Shown: one piece after another, positions 15,665 to 23,395 of the stretch
How positions within the stretch are numbered: the first letter of the stretch is position 1
Layout: the number at the start of each line of letters is the position of its first letter
Source of the DNA: Nocardioides sp. AX2bis
GTDB taxonomy: Bacteria > Actinomycetota > Actinomycetes > Propionibacteriales > Nocardioidaceae
Length of the DNA stretch: 59,292 nucleotides
Reading direction: 5' to 3'
Assembly: GCF_902506435.1 (NCBI RefSeq)
Contig: NZ_LR733215.1
Span: 2,668,897 to 2,728,188 of the forward strand
Translations under genes and position numbers: made by a program
The notes under the pieces: generated by a model
What the model was told of the DNA's origin: nothing
What the model saw: the letters and a program-made list of their open reading frames with translations, nothing else
The model's database searches: none

Positions 15665-17500
15665 TCAGCCGCCGGCGCCGAGCGACCCGATCGGGTCGGT
15701 CAGCGAGGGCGCGCCGCCGGGGGTCCAGTCGGGCCCGGCCGAGGCCAGCGCGGCCAGGCCGGCCGCCGCCCCACCGACCAGCACGACGGCGAGCAGCCAG
15801 ACCGGCAGCCGGTGCGCCAGCGGGCGTACGACGGAGCCGACGGGTCCGCGCACCCGGCTGGCCCCCGGGCCCCACCACAGCGCGAGGGCCAGGGCCGCGC
15901 CGGCGACGCCCAGCGCACGGGGCATCTCACCGGTCGCGGCGACCGCGACCAGGCCGGCCGAGGCCGCGAGCGCCCCGGCGACCAGGGCGAGCCCGACCGT
16001 GCTGGGCAGGCCCCGGAGCAGGTGGAGCGGGCTGCCGACGACCAGGGCCGGACCCTCCCACCAGCTCGACCGACCGCGGCGCAGGCGTCGGTCAGCGACC
16101 CGGGAGCGGGCCGCCGAGCCGCTGCGCAGCACCCACACGACGAGGAGCACGGTGATCGTGGCGAGCCAGGGGAAGGCGGCGACGCCGGCGGCGACGGCGG
16201 CCCCGGTCAGCAGGACGAGCGACCCGCGGCGGGCACGCTCGGCCGCCGTGGCGCGGGGCGGCTGCCAGGGCTCCCAGACCTGCTCGGGGTCCTGCTCGTC
16301 CCACCGGCCGTCCCCCTGCCACCGGCCGTCCCCCTGGCCGCCCCACCGGTCGTCACGGCGGTCGTCCTGGAGCCCGGCCCGGTCGTCGTAGCGGGTCGGC
16401 GGCGGAGCGTCCTGCCAGGCGCCCGGGAGCCAGGTGTCGTCCCGCCCGGGCGCTGCGTCACGGTCGTCGACGGCGGTCAGCACCCGCGTGTCGTGGACGT
16501 CGTCCGGGTCGGGCGCACCCCGCAGCGTGGTGTCCTCGTGCCAGTGGTGCAGCCCGACGGGGGCGGTCTCGTGCGCCCAGCCGGGTTCCTCGGCGGGCTC
16601 GTCGAGGTCGGCGTCGAGGCCCGTCCACGCGTCCTGGCCGGACGGTCCCAGCGGGGGCGGCACGGGCCGGTCGTGCGGACGGGTGGACTGCGGGCGCAGC
16701 CAGTCCAGGAGGCTCGCGAGGTCCGGGCGCTCCTCGGGGTCCGGGTCGAGGGCGGCGACGACGACCGAGCGCAGCGGCTCGGGGAGGTCGGGGTGACCGT
16801 CGAGGGCGTGCTGGCCGCGGCGGACGCGGTCCATGATCGCCATCGCCGGGCCGCGCCCGAACGGCGGCGCACCGGTCGCGGCATAGGCCACCGTCGCCGC
16901 CCAGGAGTGCACGTCGGCGGCCGGCGTGGGCTCGTCGCCGTGCAGGATCTCGGGCGCGAGGTAGCCGGGGGTGCCGAGCAGCCAGCCGGTGTGGGTGAGC
17001 TTGGGGTCGTCGGCGACCCGGGCCAGGCCGAAGTCGATCAGGATCGGGGTCCGACCCTCCATCAGCACGTTGGACGGCTTCACGTCGCGGTGCAGGACCC
17101 CGGCGGCGTGGACGCTGGCCAGCCCCTCGGCCAGGCAGCCGGCGAACCAGGTCAGGTCGCGGCCGGTCACCTTGCCGTCCTCGAGCACGTGGTCGTGCAG
17201 CGACAGACCCGGCACGTAGCGGGTGGCGACGTACGGGACCTCGGCCCACGGGTCGGCGTCGACGATCTCGGCGACCCAGCGGCTGCGGATCCGTCCGAGG
17301 GAGGAGACCTCGCGGGCCAGGCGCGCCCGGGCCTCCTGGTCGCCCACCACGTGCGGGCGCAGGACCTTGAGCGCGACCCGGTCCTCGCCGGGGCGGCGGG
17401 CCAGGTGGACCACGCCCATCCCGCCCTCGCCGATCTTCACGATCAGCTCGTAGTCACCGACGCGCGGACGCACCGGGGGCGAGGAGTGGGTCGAGGTCAC
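15665..17500 (-). CDS. Membrane-anchored serine/threonine protein kinase
   Basis: A 611-residue Hanks-type kinase. Residues 17-275 form the kinase domain with G-loop GEGGMG (24-29), Lys45, HRDVKPSN (Asp139) and DFG (156-158). A long acidic and Pro-rich linker follows (about 280-430) with short WQGDGRWDEQ-like repeats, then a C-terminal region with about six hydrophobic segments instead of PASTA domains, so it does not look like PknB. The GTG at 17500 is 6 bases after TACCCT (17507-17512). It lies between the ilvE side and the cimA promoter but has no visible link to amino acid synthesis. Confidence 0.93.
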   Translation of the reverse strand: MTSTHSSPPVRPRVGDYELIVKIGEGGMGVVHLARRPGEDRVALKVLRPHVVGDQEARARLAREVSSLGRIRSRWVAEIVDADPWAEVPYVATRYVPGLSLHDHVLEDGKVTGRDLTWFAGCLAEGLASVHAAGVLHRDVKPSNVLMEGRTPILIDFGLARVADDPKLTHTGWLLGTPGYLAPEILHGDEPTPAADVHSWAATVAYAATGAPPFGRGPAMAIMDRVRRGQHALDGHPDLPEPLRSVVVAALDPDPEERPDLASLLDWLRPQSTRPHDRPVPPPLGPSGQDAWTGLDADLDEPAEEPGWAHETAPVGLHHWHEDTTLRGAPDPDDVHDTRVLTAVDDRDAAPGRDDTWLPGAWQDAPPPTRYDDRAGLQDDRRDDRWGGQGDGRWQGDGRWDEQDPEQVWEPWQPPRATAAERARRGSLVLLTGAAVAAGVAAFPWLATITVLLVVWVLRSGSAARSRVADRRLRRGRSSWWEGPALVVGSPLHLLRGLPSTVGLALVAGALAASAGLVAVAATGEMPRALGVAGAALALALWWGPGASRVRGPVGSVVRPLAHRLPVWLLAVVLVGGAAAGLAALASAGPDWTPGGAPSLTDPIGSLGAGG

Positions 17501-17632
17501 GCACCGAGGGTATCCGCGGCGGGCGTGCGAGGCGCTCAGCGTCGGGGGCCGAGTCGCGGGACGTCGTACGGCGGCGCGCCCGACCGGGGTCCGGGGCGCA
17601 TGACGTACGGGCGGCGACCCGGGACCGGCGAG
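17501..17632. other. Intergenic gap, nothing recognised beyond the kinase promoter
   Basis: Between the kinase start and the stop of the YjbR-like gene I find only the kinase -10 box (17507-17512); no RNA gene, repeat or clear hairpin with T tract. Confidence 0.5.
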
Positions 17633-18049
17633 CTAGGTGTCCGCGTCGAGCCGGTCGAGCAGCCGCTTGCCGGCGACGGTGCGGTACGACGACTCCAGCA
17701 GCTCGCCGACCTCGGTCCAGTCGACGTCGTGCGCGGCGCCGTCCAGGTCGAGGCCGACCCAGCCGGACGGACCGTAGTAGGCCGGGCTGAAGAAGCGGTC
17801 GTCCTCGGCGAGCGCCCCGGCCTCGGCCGGGTCGGGCTTGAGCAGCACCGCGTGGTCGTGCCGCTCGTGCTCGCCCGGGCGGACCTTGACGCCCCCGCCG
17901 TAGACCGCGAAGACCTTGCCCTTCTCCCCCGCCGTCAGCACCGGCCGGCCGTGGGAGACCTTCTCGTGCACGTCGGGCAGCCGGGCCGCGGCGTCGCGCA
18001 GCCGGGCGAGGACCGGGTCGTCCTCGTCGAACATGATCGGGTGCGTCAT
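17633..18049 (-). CDS. MmcQ/YjbR family protein
   Basis: A 138-residue cytosolic protein of the YjbR (double-wing CyaY-like) family. Recognised by VHEKVSHGRPVLTAGEKGKVFAVYGGG, then HAVLLKPDPAEAGALAEDDRFFSPAYYGPSGWVGLDLDG. These proteins are thought to bind DNA or nucleotides, but no activity is firmly known. The ATG at 18049 begins the conserved MFDEDDPVLARLRD region directly. It follows ilvE on the same strand with a 59-base gap. Confidence 0.85.
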   Translation of the reverse strand: MTHPIMFDEDDPVLARLRDAAARLPDVHEKVSHGRPVLTAGEKGKVFAVYGGGVKVRPGEHERHDHAVLLKPDPAEAGALAEDDRFFSPAYYGPSGWVGLDLDGAAHDVDWTEVGELLESSYRTVAGKRLLDRLDADT

Positions 18050-18108
18050 CGCCCCATCATCGTCACGGCCGGTCGCGCGGACCAGTCCCGCACGCGGCGC
18101 CGGGTGCC

Positions 18109-19182
18109 TCAGACGATGCGGTGCATCCAGCCGAACGCGTCGTCGGCCCGGCCGTACTGCACGTCGACGAGGGCCTGGCGGACCCGGGTCGTCAGGTCGA
18201 CCGAGGCCGGCGCCGGGGTGGAGCCGCCGTCCCAGTGCAGCGCACCGACCGGGGTGACCACGGCGGCGGTGCCGCAGGCGAAGACCTCGGTGATCCGGCC
18301 CGACGACACGCCCTCGCGCCACTCGTCGATCGAGAAGCGGCGCTCCTCGACGGTGTGGCCGAGCGTGCCGAGCAGCTCGATGATCGAGGCGCGGGTGATG
18401 CCCTCGAGGATCGTGCCGGTCTCGGGGGTCACGACGTGGCCGTCGTCGTGGACGAAGTAGAGGTTCATCCCGCCGAGCTCCTCGACGTGGCGCCCCTCCT
18501 GGGCGTCGAGAAAGACGACCTGGTCGCAGCCGTGCGCGGTGGCCTCCTGCTGGGCGACCAGGGAGGAGGCGTAGTTGCCGCCGGTCTTGGCGGCGCCCAT
18601 CCCGCCACGTCCGGCGCGGGTGTACTCCTCGGTCAGCCACAGCGAGACCGGGTTGACCCCGCCCTTGAAGTAGGAGCCGGCCGGGCTGGCGATCACCATG
18701 AAGGTCACGTGCTGGGCCGGGCGCACCCCGAGGAACGCCTCGGAGGCGAACATGAACGGGCGCAGGTAGAGGCTCTTCTCCCCCGCGGCGTCCGGCACCC
18801 ACCGCTCGTCGACGCGCACCAGCTCGTCGACGCAGGCCACGAAGTCCTCCACCGGCAGCTCGGGCAGCGCGAGCCGCTGCGAGGACCGCACCATCCGCGC
18901 GGCGTTCTCCTCCGGCCGGAAGGACCACACCGAGCCGTCGTCGCGGCGGTAGGCCTTCATGCCCTCGAAGATCTCCTGCGCGTAGTGCAGGACCGCGGTC
19001 GCGGGGTCGAGCGTGAGGGGGGCGTACGGCGTGACGCGCGCGTCGGTCCAGCCGGTCGTCGGGGTCCACTCCACGGTGAGCATGTGGTCGGTGAAGTGCG
19101 TCCCGAAGCCGGGTTCGGCGAGGATCCCGGCGAGGACGTCGTCGGCGGTCGGGGCGCTGGTCCGGGTGGTGCTGATCTGCAT
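18109..19182 (-). CDS. ilvE: Branched-chain amino acid aminotransferase
   Basis: PLP enzyme making the last step of Leu, Ile and Val synthesis (fold type IV). The PLP lysine lies in GAAKTGGNYASSL; YAQEIFEGMKAYRRDDG and VFACGTAAVVTPVGAL are family markers. The 357-residue length is normal for the actinobacterial BCAT2 group. ATG 19182 is 7 bases after TACCGT (19190-19195), suggesting a leaderless mRNA separate from leuB, which ends 71 bases upstream. Confidence 0.96.
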   Translation of the reverse strand: MQISTTRTSAPTADDVLAGILAEPGFGTHFTDHMLTVEWTPTTGWTDARVTPYAPLTLDPATAVLHYAQEIFEGMKAYRRDDGSVWSFRPEENAARMVRSSQRLALPELPVEDFVACVDELVRVDERWVPDAAGEKSLYLRPFMFASEAFLGVRPAQHVTFMVIASPAGSYFKGGVNPVSLWLTEEYTRAGRGGMGAAKTGGNYASSLVAQQEATAHGCDQVVFLDAQEGRHVEELGGMNLYFVHDDGHVVTPETGTILEGITRASIIELLGTLGHTVEERRFSIDEWREGVSSGRITEVFACGTAAVVTPVGALHWDGGSTPAPASVDLTTRVRQALVDVQYGRADDAFGWMHRIV

Positions 19183-19225
19183 GGCAGGCACGGTAGTCCC
19201 CTCGGTCTCGGCGGGTCGGATCAGG

Positions 19226-19255
19226 CCGGGCGGGTCGGGCGGGTCAGGCGGGTCA
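19226..19255. repeat. Short tandem repeat of GGGCGGGTC type
   Basis: Three to four copies of a 9-10 base unit (GGGCGGGTC, GGCGGGTCA) fill the space just downstream of leuB and supply its stop codon (TCA at 19253-19255 on the plus strand). Confidence 0.6.
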
Positions 19256-20329
19256 GGCCAGGCGGGCGGCGACGGCGTCACCGGTCTCGCTCGTGCGGCG
19301 CGGCACGGCCGGGTCCCGCTCGGCGAGGTCGGCGACCACCGCCGCCTCGAGCGCGGCCGCCTCGTCGGTGAAGCCGAGGTGGTCGAGCAGCAGCCCGGCC
19401 GAGAGGATCGCGGCGGTCGGGTCGGCGATCCCCTGGCCGGCGATGTCGGGCGCCGAGCCGTGGACCGGCTCGAACATCGACGGCGCGGTGCGGTCGGGGT
19501 TGACGTTGCCGGACGCCGCGAGGCCGATGCCACCGGTGATGGCGGCGGCCAGGTCGGTGACGATGTCACCGAAGAGGTTGTCGGTGACGATCACGTCGAA
19601 GCGCGACGGGTTCGTCACGAGGTGGATCATCACGGCGTCGACGTGCATGTAGTCGACGGTCACCTCGGGGAACTCCGCGGCGACCTCCTGCGTGATCCGC
19701 CACCACACGGCCCCGGCGTGCACGAGCACGTTGGTCTTGTGGACCAGCGTCAGCTTCTTGGCCCGGCGGCGCTGGGCCCTCGCGAAGGCGTCGCGCACGA
19801 CGCGCTCCACGCCGTAGGCGGTGTTCAGCGAGACCTCGGTGGCGACCTCGTGCGGCGTGCCGGGGCGGATCGCGCCGCCGTTGCCGGTGTAGGGCCCCTC
19901 GGTGCCCTCCCGGACGACGACGAAGTCGACCTCCCCGGGGTTCGCCAGCGGTGAGGTCGCCCCGGGGTAGATCCGCGAGGGGCGCAGGTTGACGTAGTGG
20001 TCGAGCTCGAAGCGCAGCCTCAGCAGCAGGCCGCGCTCGAGCAGGCCGGGCGGCAGGGCGGGGTCGCCCGGCCGGCCCCCCACGGCGCCGAGCAGGATCG
20101 CGTCGTGCCCGCGGATCTCCGCGAGGACGCTGTCCGGCAGCACCTCGCCGGTCGCGAGGTAGCGCTCGGCGCCGAGGTCGTAGCGGGTCTGCTCGACCTT
20201 CACCCCGCTGGGAGCGGCGACCTCGAGGACCTTCACGGCCTCGGCGGTCACCTCCGGTCCGATGCCGTCGCCGGGGATGACGGCGAGGTGGACGAGGTCC
20301 GGACGGGGGGTCTGGGGGGTCTGCGGCAT
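19253..20329 (-). CDS. leuB: 3-isopropylmalate dehydrogenase
   Basis: Oxidative decarboxylation of 3-isopropylmalate in leucine synthesis, NAD and Mg2+ dependent. Markers are [20 protein letters not shown], the substrate loop [17 protein letters not shown], and [32 protein letters not shown] followed by [19 protein letters not shown]. The 358-residue length is normal. A 41-codon ORF ends 10 bases before its ATG, and a structured leader with a Val/Leu/Ile-rich peptide lies further upstream. The leuA, leuC and leuD partners are not in the window. Confidence 0.96.
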   Translation of the reverse strand: MPQTPQTPRPDLVHLAVIPGDGIGPEVTAEAVKVLEVAAPSGVKVEQTRYDLGAERYLATGEVLPDSVLAEIRGHDAILLGAVGGRPGDPALPPGLLERGLLLRLRFELDHYVNLRPSRIYPGATSPLANPGEVDFVVVREGTEGPYTGNGGAIRPGTPHEVATEVSLNTAYGVERVVRDAFARAQRRRAKKLTLVHKTNVLVHAGAVWWRITQEVAAEFPEVTVDYMHVDAVMIHLVTNPSRFDVIVTDNLFGDIVTDLAAAITGGIGLAASGNVNPDRTAPSMFEPVHGSAPDIAGQGIADPTAAILSAGLLLDHLGFTDEAAALEAAVVADLAERDPAVPRRTSETGDAVAARLA

Positions 20330-20339
20330 GGGGACGAAC

Positions 20340-20465
20340 CTAGTTGTCGTCGGGGCGCTGGCCGCCGTTGTCCCGCAGGTCGAGCGAGGCCTGGACGGCC
20401 TCGAAGGAACGGGGGTTCTCGGGCAGGTGGCTGGCGGGGCCCCACTCGGGGTACATGTCGTACAT
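20340..20465 (-). CDS. Small protein of 41 residues directly upstream of leuB
   Basis: Begins [18 protein letters not shown] and ends [13 protein letters not shown]. The ribosome site GGAGGAGAG lies 6 bases before the ATG, which is stronger than those of most genes here. The stop is 10 bases upstream of the leuB ATG, so translation may be coupled. It is aromatic and acidic at the N-terminus, not a run of Leu codons, so it is not an ordinary attenuator peptide. I do not know a function. Confidence 0.65.
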   Translation of the reverse strand: MYDMYPEWGPASHLPENPRSFEAVQASLDLRDNGGQRPDDN

Positions 20466-20724
20466 CGGTCTCTCCTCCGGTGCGTGGTGGTCGTGCGGTC
20501 GGGTCGTGTGCGTCAGCGGCCGGCCCGGACCTGGCCCGGGTGCCGCTGCTGACGTCGCCCCGCGGAGCGGGCGAGGACGACCGTGGATCGCACGGACGGG
20601 AGAGACCGGCAGGCTGCGGATCACGCGCTCTGCGGGGACACCCGCCACGAGGGGCGACGTCAGAGAGGGTCGTGAAGCCGTCGTTGAGGACCACCGCGAC
20701 GAGGTGGCCTCACGAGCAGTGCTG
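20466..20724 (-). promoter_or_regulatory. Structured 5' leader of leuB
   Basis: About 260 bases without a protein frame. GGGGCGACGTC (20651-20661) and GACGTCGCCCC (20551-20561) are perfect 11-bp complements that would close a domain of about 89 bases. A second hairpin (about 20512-20554: GTCAGCGGC pairs with GCCGCTGCTGAC with a 3-base bulge) overlaps one arm, so the two can compete. I see no T tract, T-box or known riboswitch motif. Confidence 0.5.
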
Positions 20725-20775
20725 TTACTGCTGGGCCCCGTCGCGGCGCTCGATGAGTACGAGGACGGTCCGCAT
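20725..20775 (-). CDS. Candidate leuB leader peptide, 16 residues
   Basis: Reads MRTVLVLIERRDGAQQ and then TAA. The Val-Leu-Val-Leu-Ile run near the start is typical of actinobacterial branched-chain leaders. A -10 box TACCGT (20785-20790) lies 9 bases upstream and there is no strong ribosome site, consistent with a near-leaderless transcript, as at cimA and ilvB. Confidence 0.6.
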   Translation of the reverse strand: MRTVLVLIERRDGAQQ

Positions 20776-20830
20776 GGTGAGGAGACGGTACGACGGCCTC
20801 ACCGTCCCGCGCACCGGGACACCCCGAACA

Positions 20831-20843
20831 TCTCACGATGCGG
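20831..20843. promoter_or_regulatory. Shared branched-chain motif upstream of the leuB leader
   Basis: TCTCACGATGCGG lies 56 bases upstream of the leader ATG. It matches 11 of 13 bases of both the cimA site (TCTCAGGATCCGG) and the ilvB site (TCTCACCATGTGG). Extended by GA it is roughly palindromic, as for an IclR-type regulator. Confidence 0.5.
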
Positions 20844-20904
20844 GACGACCGTACTGCGGGCCGGACACCGGCCGGACACCGGTCAGGCGTCGGTCGGGCG
20901 TCGG

Positions 20905-21921
20905 TCAGGGCGCGACGGGCGCCTGCGCCACGGCGGCGGCGCGGCGTGCCCGGGCGGCGCGGGCGCTCGAGACCGCCCCCACCGCGACCCCGGCCAGGAC
21001 GAGCAGGGCGCCGACGACCGTGAGCGGGCCCAGGTGGGAGTCCGGCCCGAGGGCGTCGATCAGCAGGGAGCCGACGACGAGGCCGGCCACGGTGCACAGG
21101 CTGAGGACCAGGACGCCGTGGACGCTCACCAGACGGGCGGACAGCGTGATGAACAGGACCCCGACGGGTCCGCCGGCGTAGAGCCACCAGGTGCCCGGCA
21201 GGCCCTGCAGGTCGCCCGGCGCCACGAGGAGCACCACGACCAGGAAGGTCACCAGCGCCGTCAGCCCGACCACGAAGTTGTTGAAGGCCGCGGCGATCGG
21301 CCCGCCGACCGCGGACACCCGGCCGTTGACGGCCTGCTGCCACGAGGTGGCCGCGCCGGCGAGCAGCGGCAGCAGGCAGAGCAGGAGGACGCCCACGGTC
21401 AGCGGGTCCCCTCCACCGAGGCGGCCCGCCACGCCGAGGACGACGGCCCCCACCGTCAGGGTGGCGCCGACGACCCGGCCGGCGCTGACGGCCTGCGGGC
21501 CGGACGGGCCGAGCCCGGCGCGGTCGACCAGCAGGCCGCTGGAGGTCTGGCCCGCGACCATCGCCACGGTGAAGAGCGCGACGCCGATCGTGCCGACCGC
21601 CAGTCCCTGCGAGGCGACGAGGGACGCTCCGGCGACCCCGCCCAGCAGCTGCCAGGCGGGGAGCCGGCCACCCCGGACCGCGGACAGGATGCGGACCACC
21701 CCGGCCCGCTGGCGCGGCGCGGCGAGGACCACGGTGGTGAGGACGACCAGGCCGAGCCCGAAGCTGACGACGGCGGCGGCGGCCCCGCCCTTCGCCCCTC
21801 CCCCGAGCTCGGTGGCCAGGCGGCCGTTGATCTCCGACTGCACCGCGATCAGGGCGCCCACGCCCACCATGGCGGGGATCGCGAGCACCTCCAGCAGCGA
21901 GGTGTCCTCCGAGCGGGCCAT
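20905..21921 (-). CDS. DMT family transporter (YdcZ/DUF606 type, duplicated)
   Basis: A 338-residue membrane protein with about ten hydrophobic segments. The halves repeat the DUF606 pattern: VGVGALIAVQSEINGRLATELGG in the first half and LAGAATSWQQAVNGRVSAVGGPIAAAFNNFVVGL in the second. Such proteins are putative small-molecule exporters; the substrate is unknown. The ATG at 21921 is 6 bases after CACGAT (21928-21933). It is divergent from the methyltransferase gene. Confidence 0.88.
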   Translation of the reverse strand: MARSEDTSLLEVLAIPAMVGVGALIAVQSEINGRLATELGGGAKGGAAAAVVSFGLGLVVLTTVVLAAPRQRAGVVRILSAVRGGRLPAWQLLGGVAGASLVASQGLAVGTIGVALFTVAMVAGQTSSGLLVDRAGLGPSGPQAVSAGRVVGATLTVGAVVLGVAGRLGGGDPLTVGVLLLCLLPLLAGAATSWQQAVNGRVSAVGGPIAAAFNNFVVGLTALVTFLVVVLLVAPGDLQGLPGTWWLYAGGPVGVLFITLSARLVSVHGVLVLSLCTVAGLVVGSLLIDALGPDSHLGPLTVVGALLVLAGVAVGAVSSARAARARRAAAVAQAPVAP

Positions 21922-21988
21922 GCCGCGATCGTGCCACGAGCCCGTCCGCGGGCTGGGACGGCCGTCTCACGGGTGCGAGGATCGACCG

Positions 21989-22555
21989 ATGAGCGCTCCC
22001 CTCGACCTGCCGGCCGTGGTGCGACGCGCCTTCGACGTCTCCCGCCGGGCGGGGTACGTCTCCTTCTGCCGCAACGAGACCGGCCGGCTGCTCGCGACGC
22101 TGGCCGCGACCCGGACCGGGACGATGGCCGAGTTCGGCACCGGCTGCGGGGTGGGCACGGCCTGGCTGCGCTCCGGTCTGCGCGGCGACGCCCACATCCT
22201 CACCGCGGAGCTGGACGGGAAGCTCGCCGAGGCCGCCGCGGAGATCTTCGTCGACGACCCCCAGGTCGAGGTCCGCTCGGCCGACTGGGACACCCTGCGC
22301 GACCAGGGCCCGTTCTCCCTGCTCTTCCTGGACTCCGGCGAGCCGACCGCGGTCTCGGTCGAGGCCGTCGCCGACCTCGTCGAGCCCGGCGGCATCGTGG
22401 TCCTCGACGACTTCGTGCCGTGCGAGCAGTGGCCGCCGATGGCCGACGGCCGGGTCGACGCGATGCGCGAGCGCTGGCTCTCGGACCCCCGCTTCACCGC
22501 CTCCGAGGTGATGGTCGCCTCCGACGCCGCCGCGATCATCGCCACCCGCCGCTGA
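21989..22555 (+). CDS. SAM-dependent O-methyltransferase-like protein
   Basis: A 188-residue class I methyltransferase. Motif I is MAEFGTGCGVGTAWL, the acidic end of strand beta-2 is LTAELDGKLAEAAAE, and LLFLDSGEP plus VEPGGIVVLDDF match the catechol-O-methyltransferase-like group. Substrate is unknown. The ATG at 21989 begins the conserved domain and GAGGAT lies 6 bases upstream. It is a single gene; a 22-bp repeat element follows its stop by 3 bases. Confidence 0.85.
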   Translation: MSAPLDLPAVVRRAFDVSRRAGYVSFCRNETGRLLATLAATRTGTMAEFGTGCGVGTAWLRSGLRGDAHILTAELDGKLAEAAAEIFVDDPQVEVRSADWDTLRDQGPFSLLFLDSGEPTAVSVEAVADLVEPGGIVVLDDFVPCEQWPPMADGRVDAMRERWLSDPRFTASEVMVASDAAAIIATRR

Positions 22556-22558
22556 CGC

Positions 22559-22624
22559 CGAGATGACGCTCGCGGACAGCCGAGATGACGCTCGCGGCGC
22601 CTCGAGATGACGGTTCCGGTCAGT
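22559..22624 (+). repeat. 22-bp x3 downstream repeat element, copy d
   Basis: Units at 22559, 22581 and 22603. Follows the methyltransferase in its orientation. Unit 3 (core GGTTCCGG) overlaps the stop codon of the convergent yczE. Confidence 0.9.
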
Positions 22625-23321
22625 CGGGACGGCGCGCGCGGTCGGGCGAGGGCAGCGCGACGGTCGCCCAGGGCAGCATCAGCTGCGTGAGCGGGCCGAT
22701 CGCCAGGGCGTAGAGCACCGTCCCGACGCCGGCGACCCCGCCGAGCAGGAGCCCGAGCGCGACCACGGTGACCTCGAGGCCGGTGCGCACCAGCCGCAGC
22801 GACAGGCCCGTACGCCGGTTGAGCCCGGTCATCAGCCCGTCGCGGGGGCCCCGGCCGAACTGGGAGCCGATGTACAGCGCACCCGCTGCCGCGCAGAGCA
22901 CGATGCCGACCAGCATCTCGGGGATCCGCCACAGCAGGTCGTTGCTGGCCGGCAGCACGCGCAGCGTGAGGTCGGCCGTCACGCCCACCAGGACGGCGTT
23001 CGCGAAGGTGCCCAGGCCGGGCTTCTCGCGCAGCGGGATCCACAGCAGCAGGACCACGAAGCTGGCGAGCACGATGACCTGCCCGACGCTCAGCGGGCCG
23101 TTGCCGGCGACACCGACGTGCAGGACGTCCCACGGCATCGCGCCCAGCCCGGCGTCGACCATGAGTGCGACCGAGACGCCGAACAGCGCGAGCCCGACGG
23201 CGAGCTGCACCAGCCGACGACCGAGGCGACCGGCGCGCAGCTGCTCGATCGGACCGAGGTCGGCGAGCCCGGAGCCCGCGGTGGCCCGGGGACGGGCGGG
23301 AACGGTGGTGTCGCTGCGCAT
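22620..23321 (-). CDS. yczE: YczE-like integral membrane protein
   Basis: A 233-residue protein with about five hydrophobic segments in the YczE/YitT-like group. Markers are VDAGLGAMPWDVLHVGVA, IPLREKPGLGTFANAVLVG and GRGPRDGLMTGLNRRTG. Members are often paired with a MocR-type regulator, as here. ATG 23321 lies 6 bases after CAGACT, which suggests a leaderless transcript. The stop is inside a repeat element belonging to the opposing gene. The transported or sensed compound is unknown. Confidence 0.85.
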   Translation of the reverse strand: MRSDTTVPARPRATAGSGLADLGPIEQLRAGRLGRRLVQLAVGLALFGVSVALMVDAGLGAMPWDVLHVGVAGNGPLSVGQVIVLASFVVLLLWIPLREKPGLGTFANAVLVGVTADLTLRVLPASNDLLWRIPEMLVGIVLCAAAGALYIGSQFGRGPRDGLMTGLNRRTGLSLRLVRTGLEVTVVALGLLLGGVAGVGTVLYALAIGPLTQLMLPWATVALPSPDRARRPD

Positions 23322-23339
23322 GCTCCAAGTCTGCGCGTG

Positions 23340-23395
23340 ATTGGCCTTCTGCTCCATAGCCAATCGTGAGACGGTGGACTGCATGCAGCAGTCCA
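23340..23395. promoter_or_regulatory. Operators between yczE and yczR
   Basis: Two inverted repeats: ATTGGC-N13-GCCAAT (23340-23364) and TGGACTGC-ATGCA-GCAGTCCA (23375-23395). The second is perfect over 8-bp arms and covers the yczR start codon, so autorepression is plausible. Confidence 0.55.

Noticed and set aside
20466..20900. T-box or other known riboswitch upstream of leuB
   Set aside because: I could not find a T-box sequence, specifier loop or terminator pair; the leader-peptide explanation fits better.
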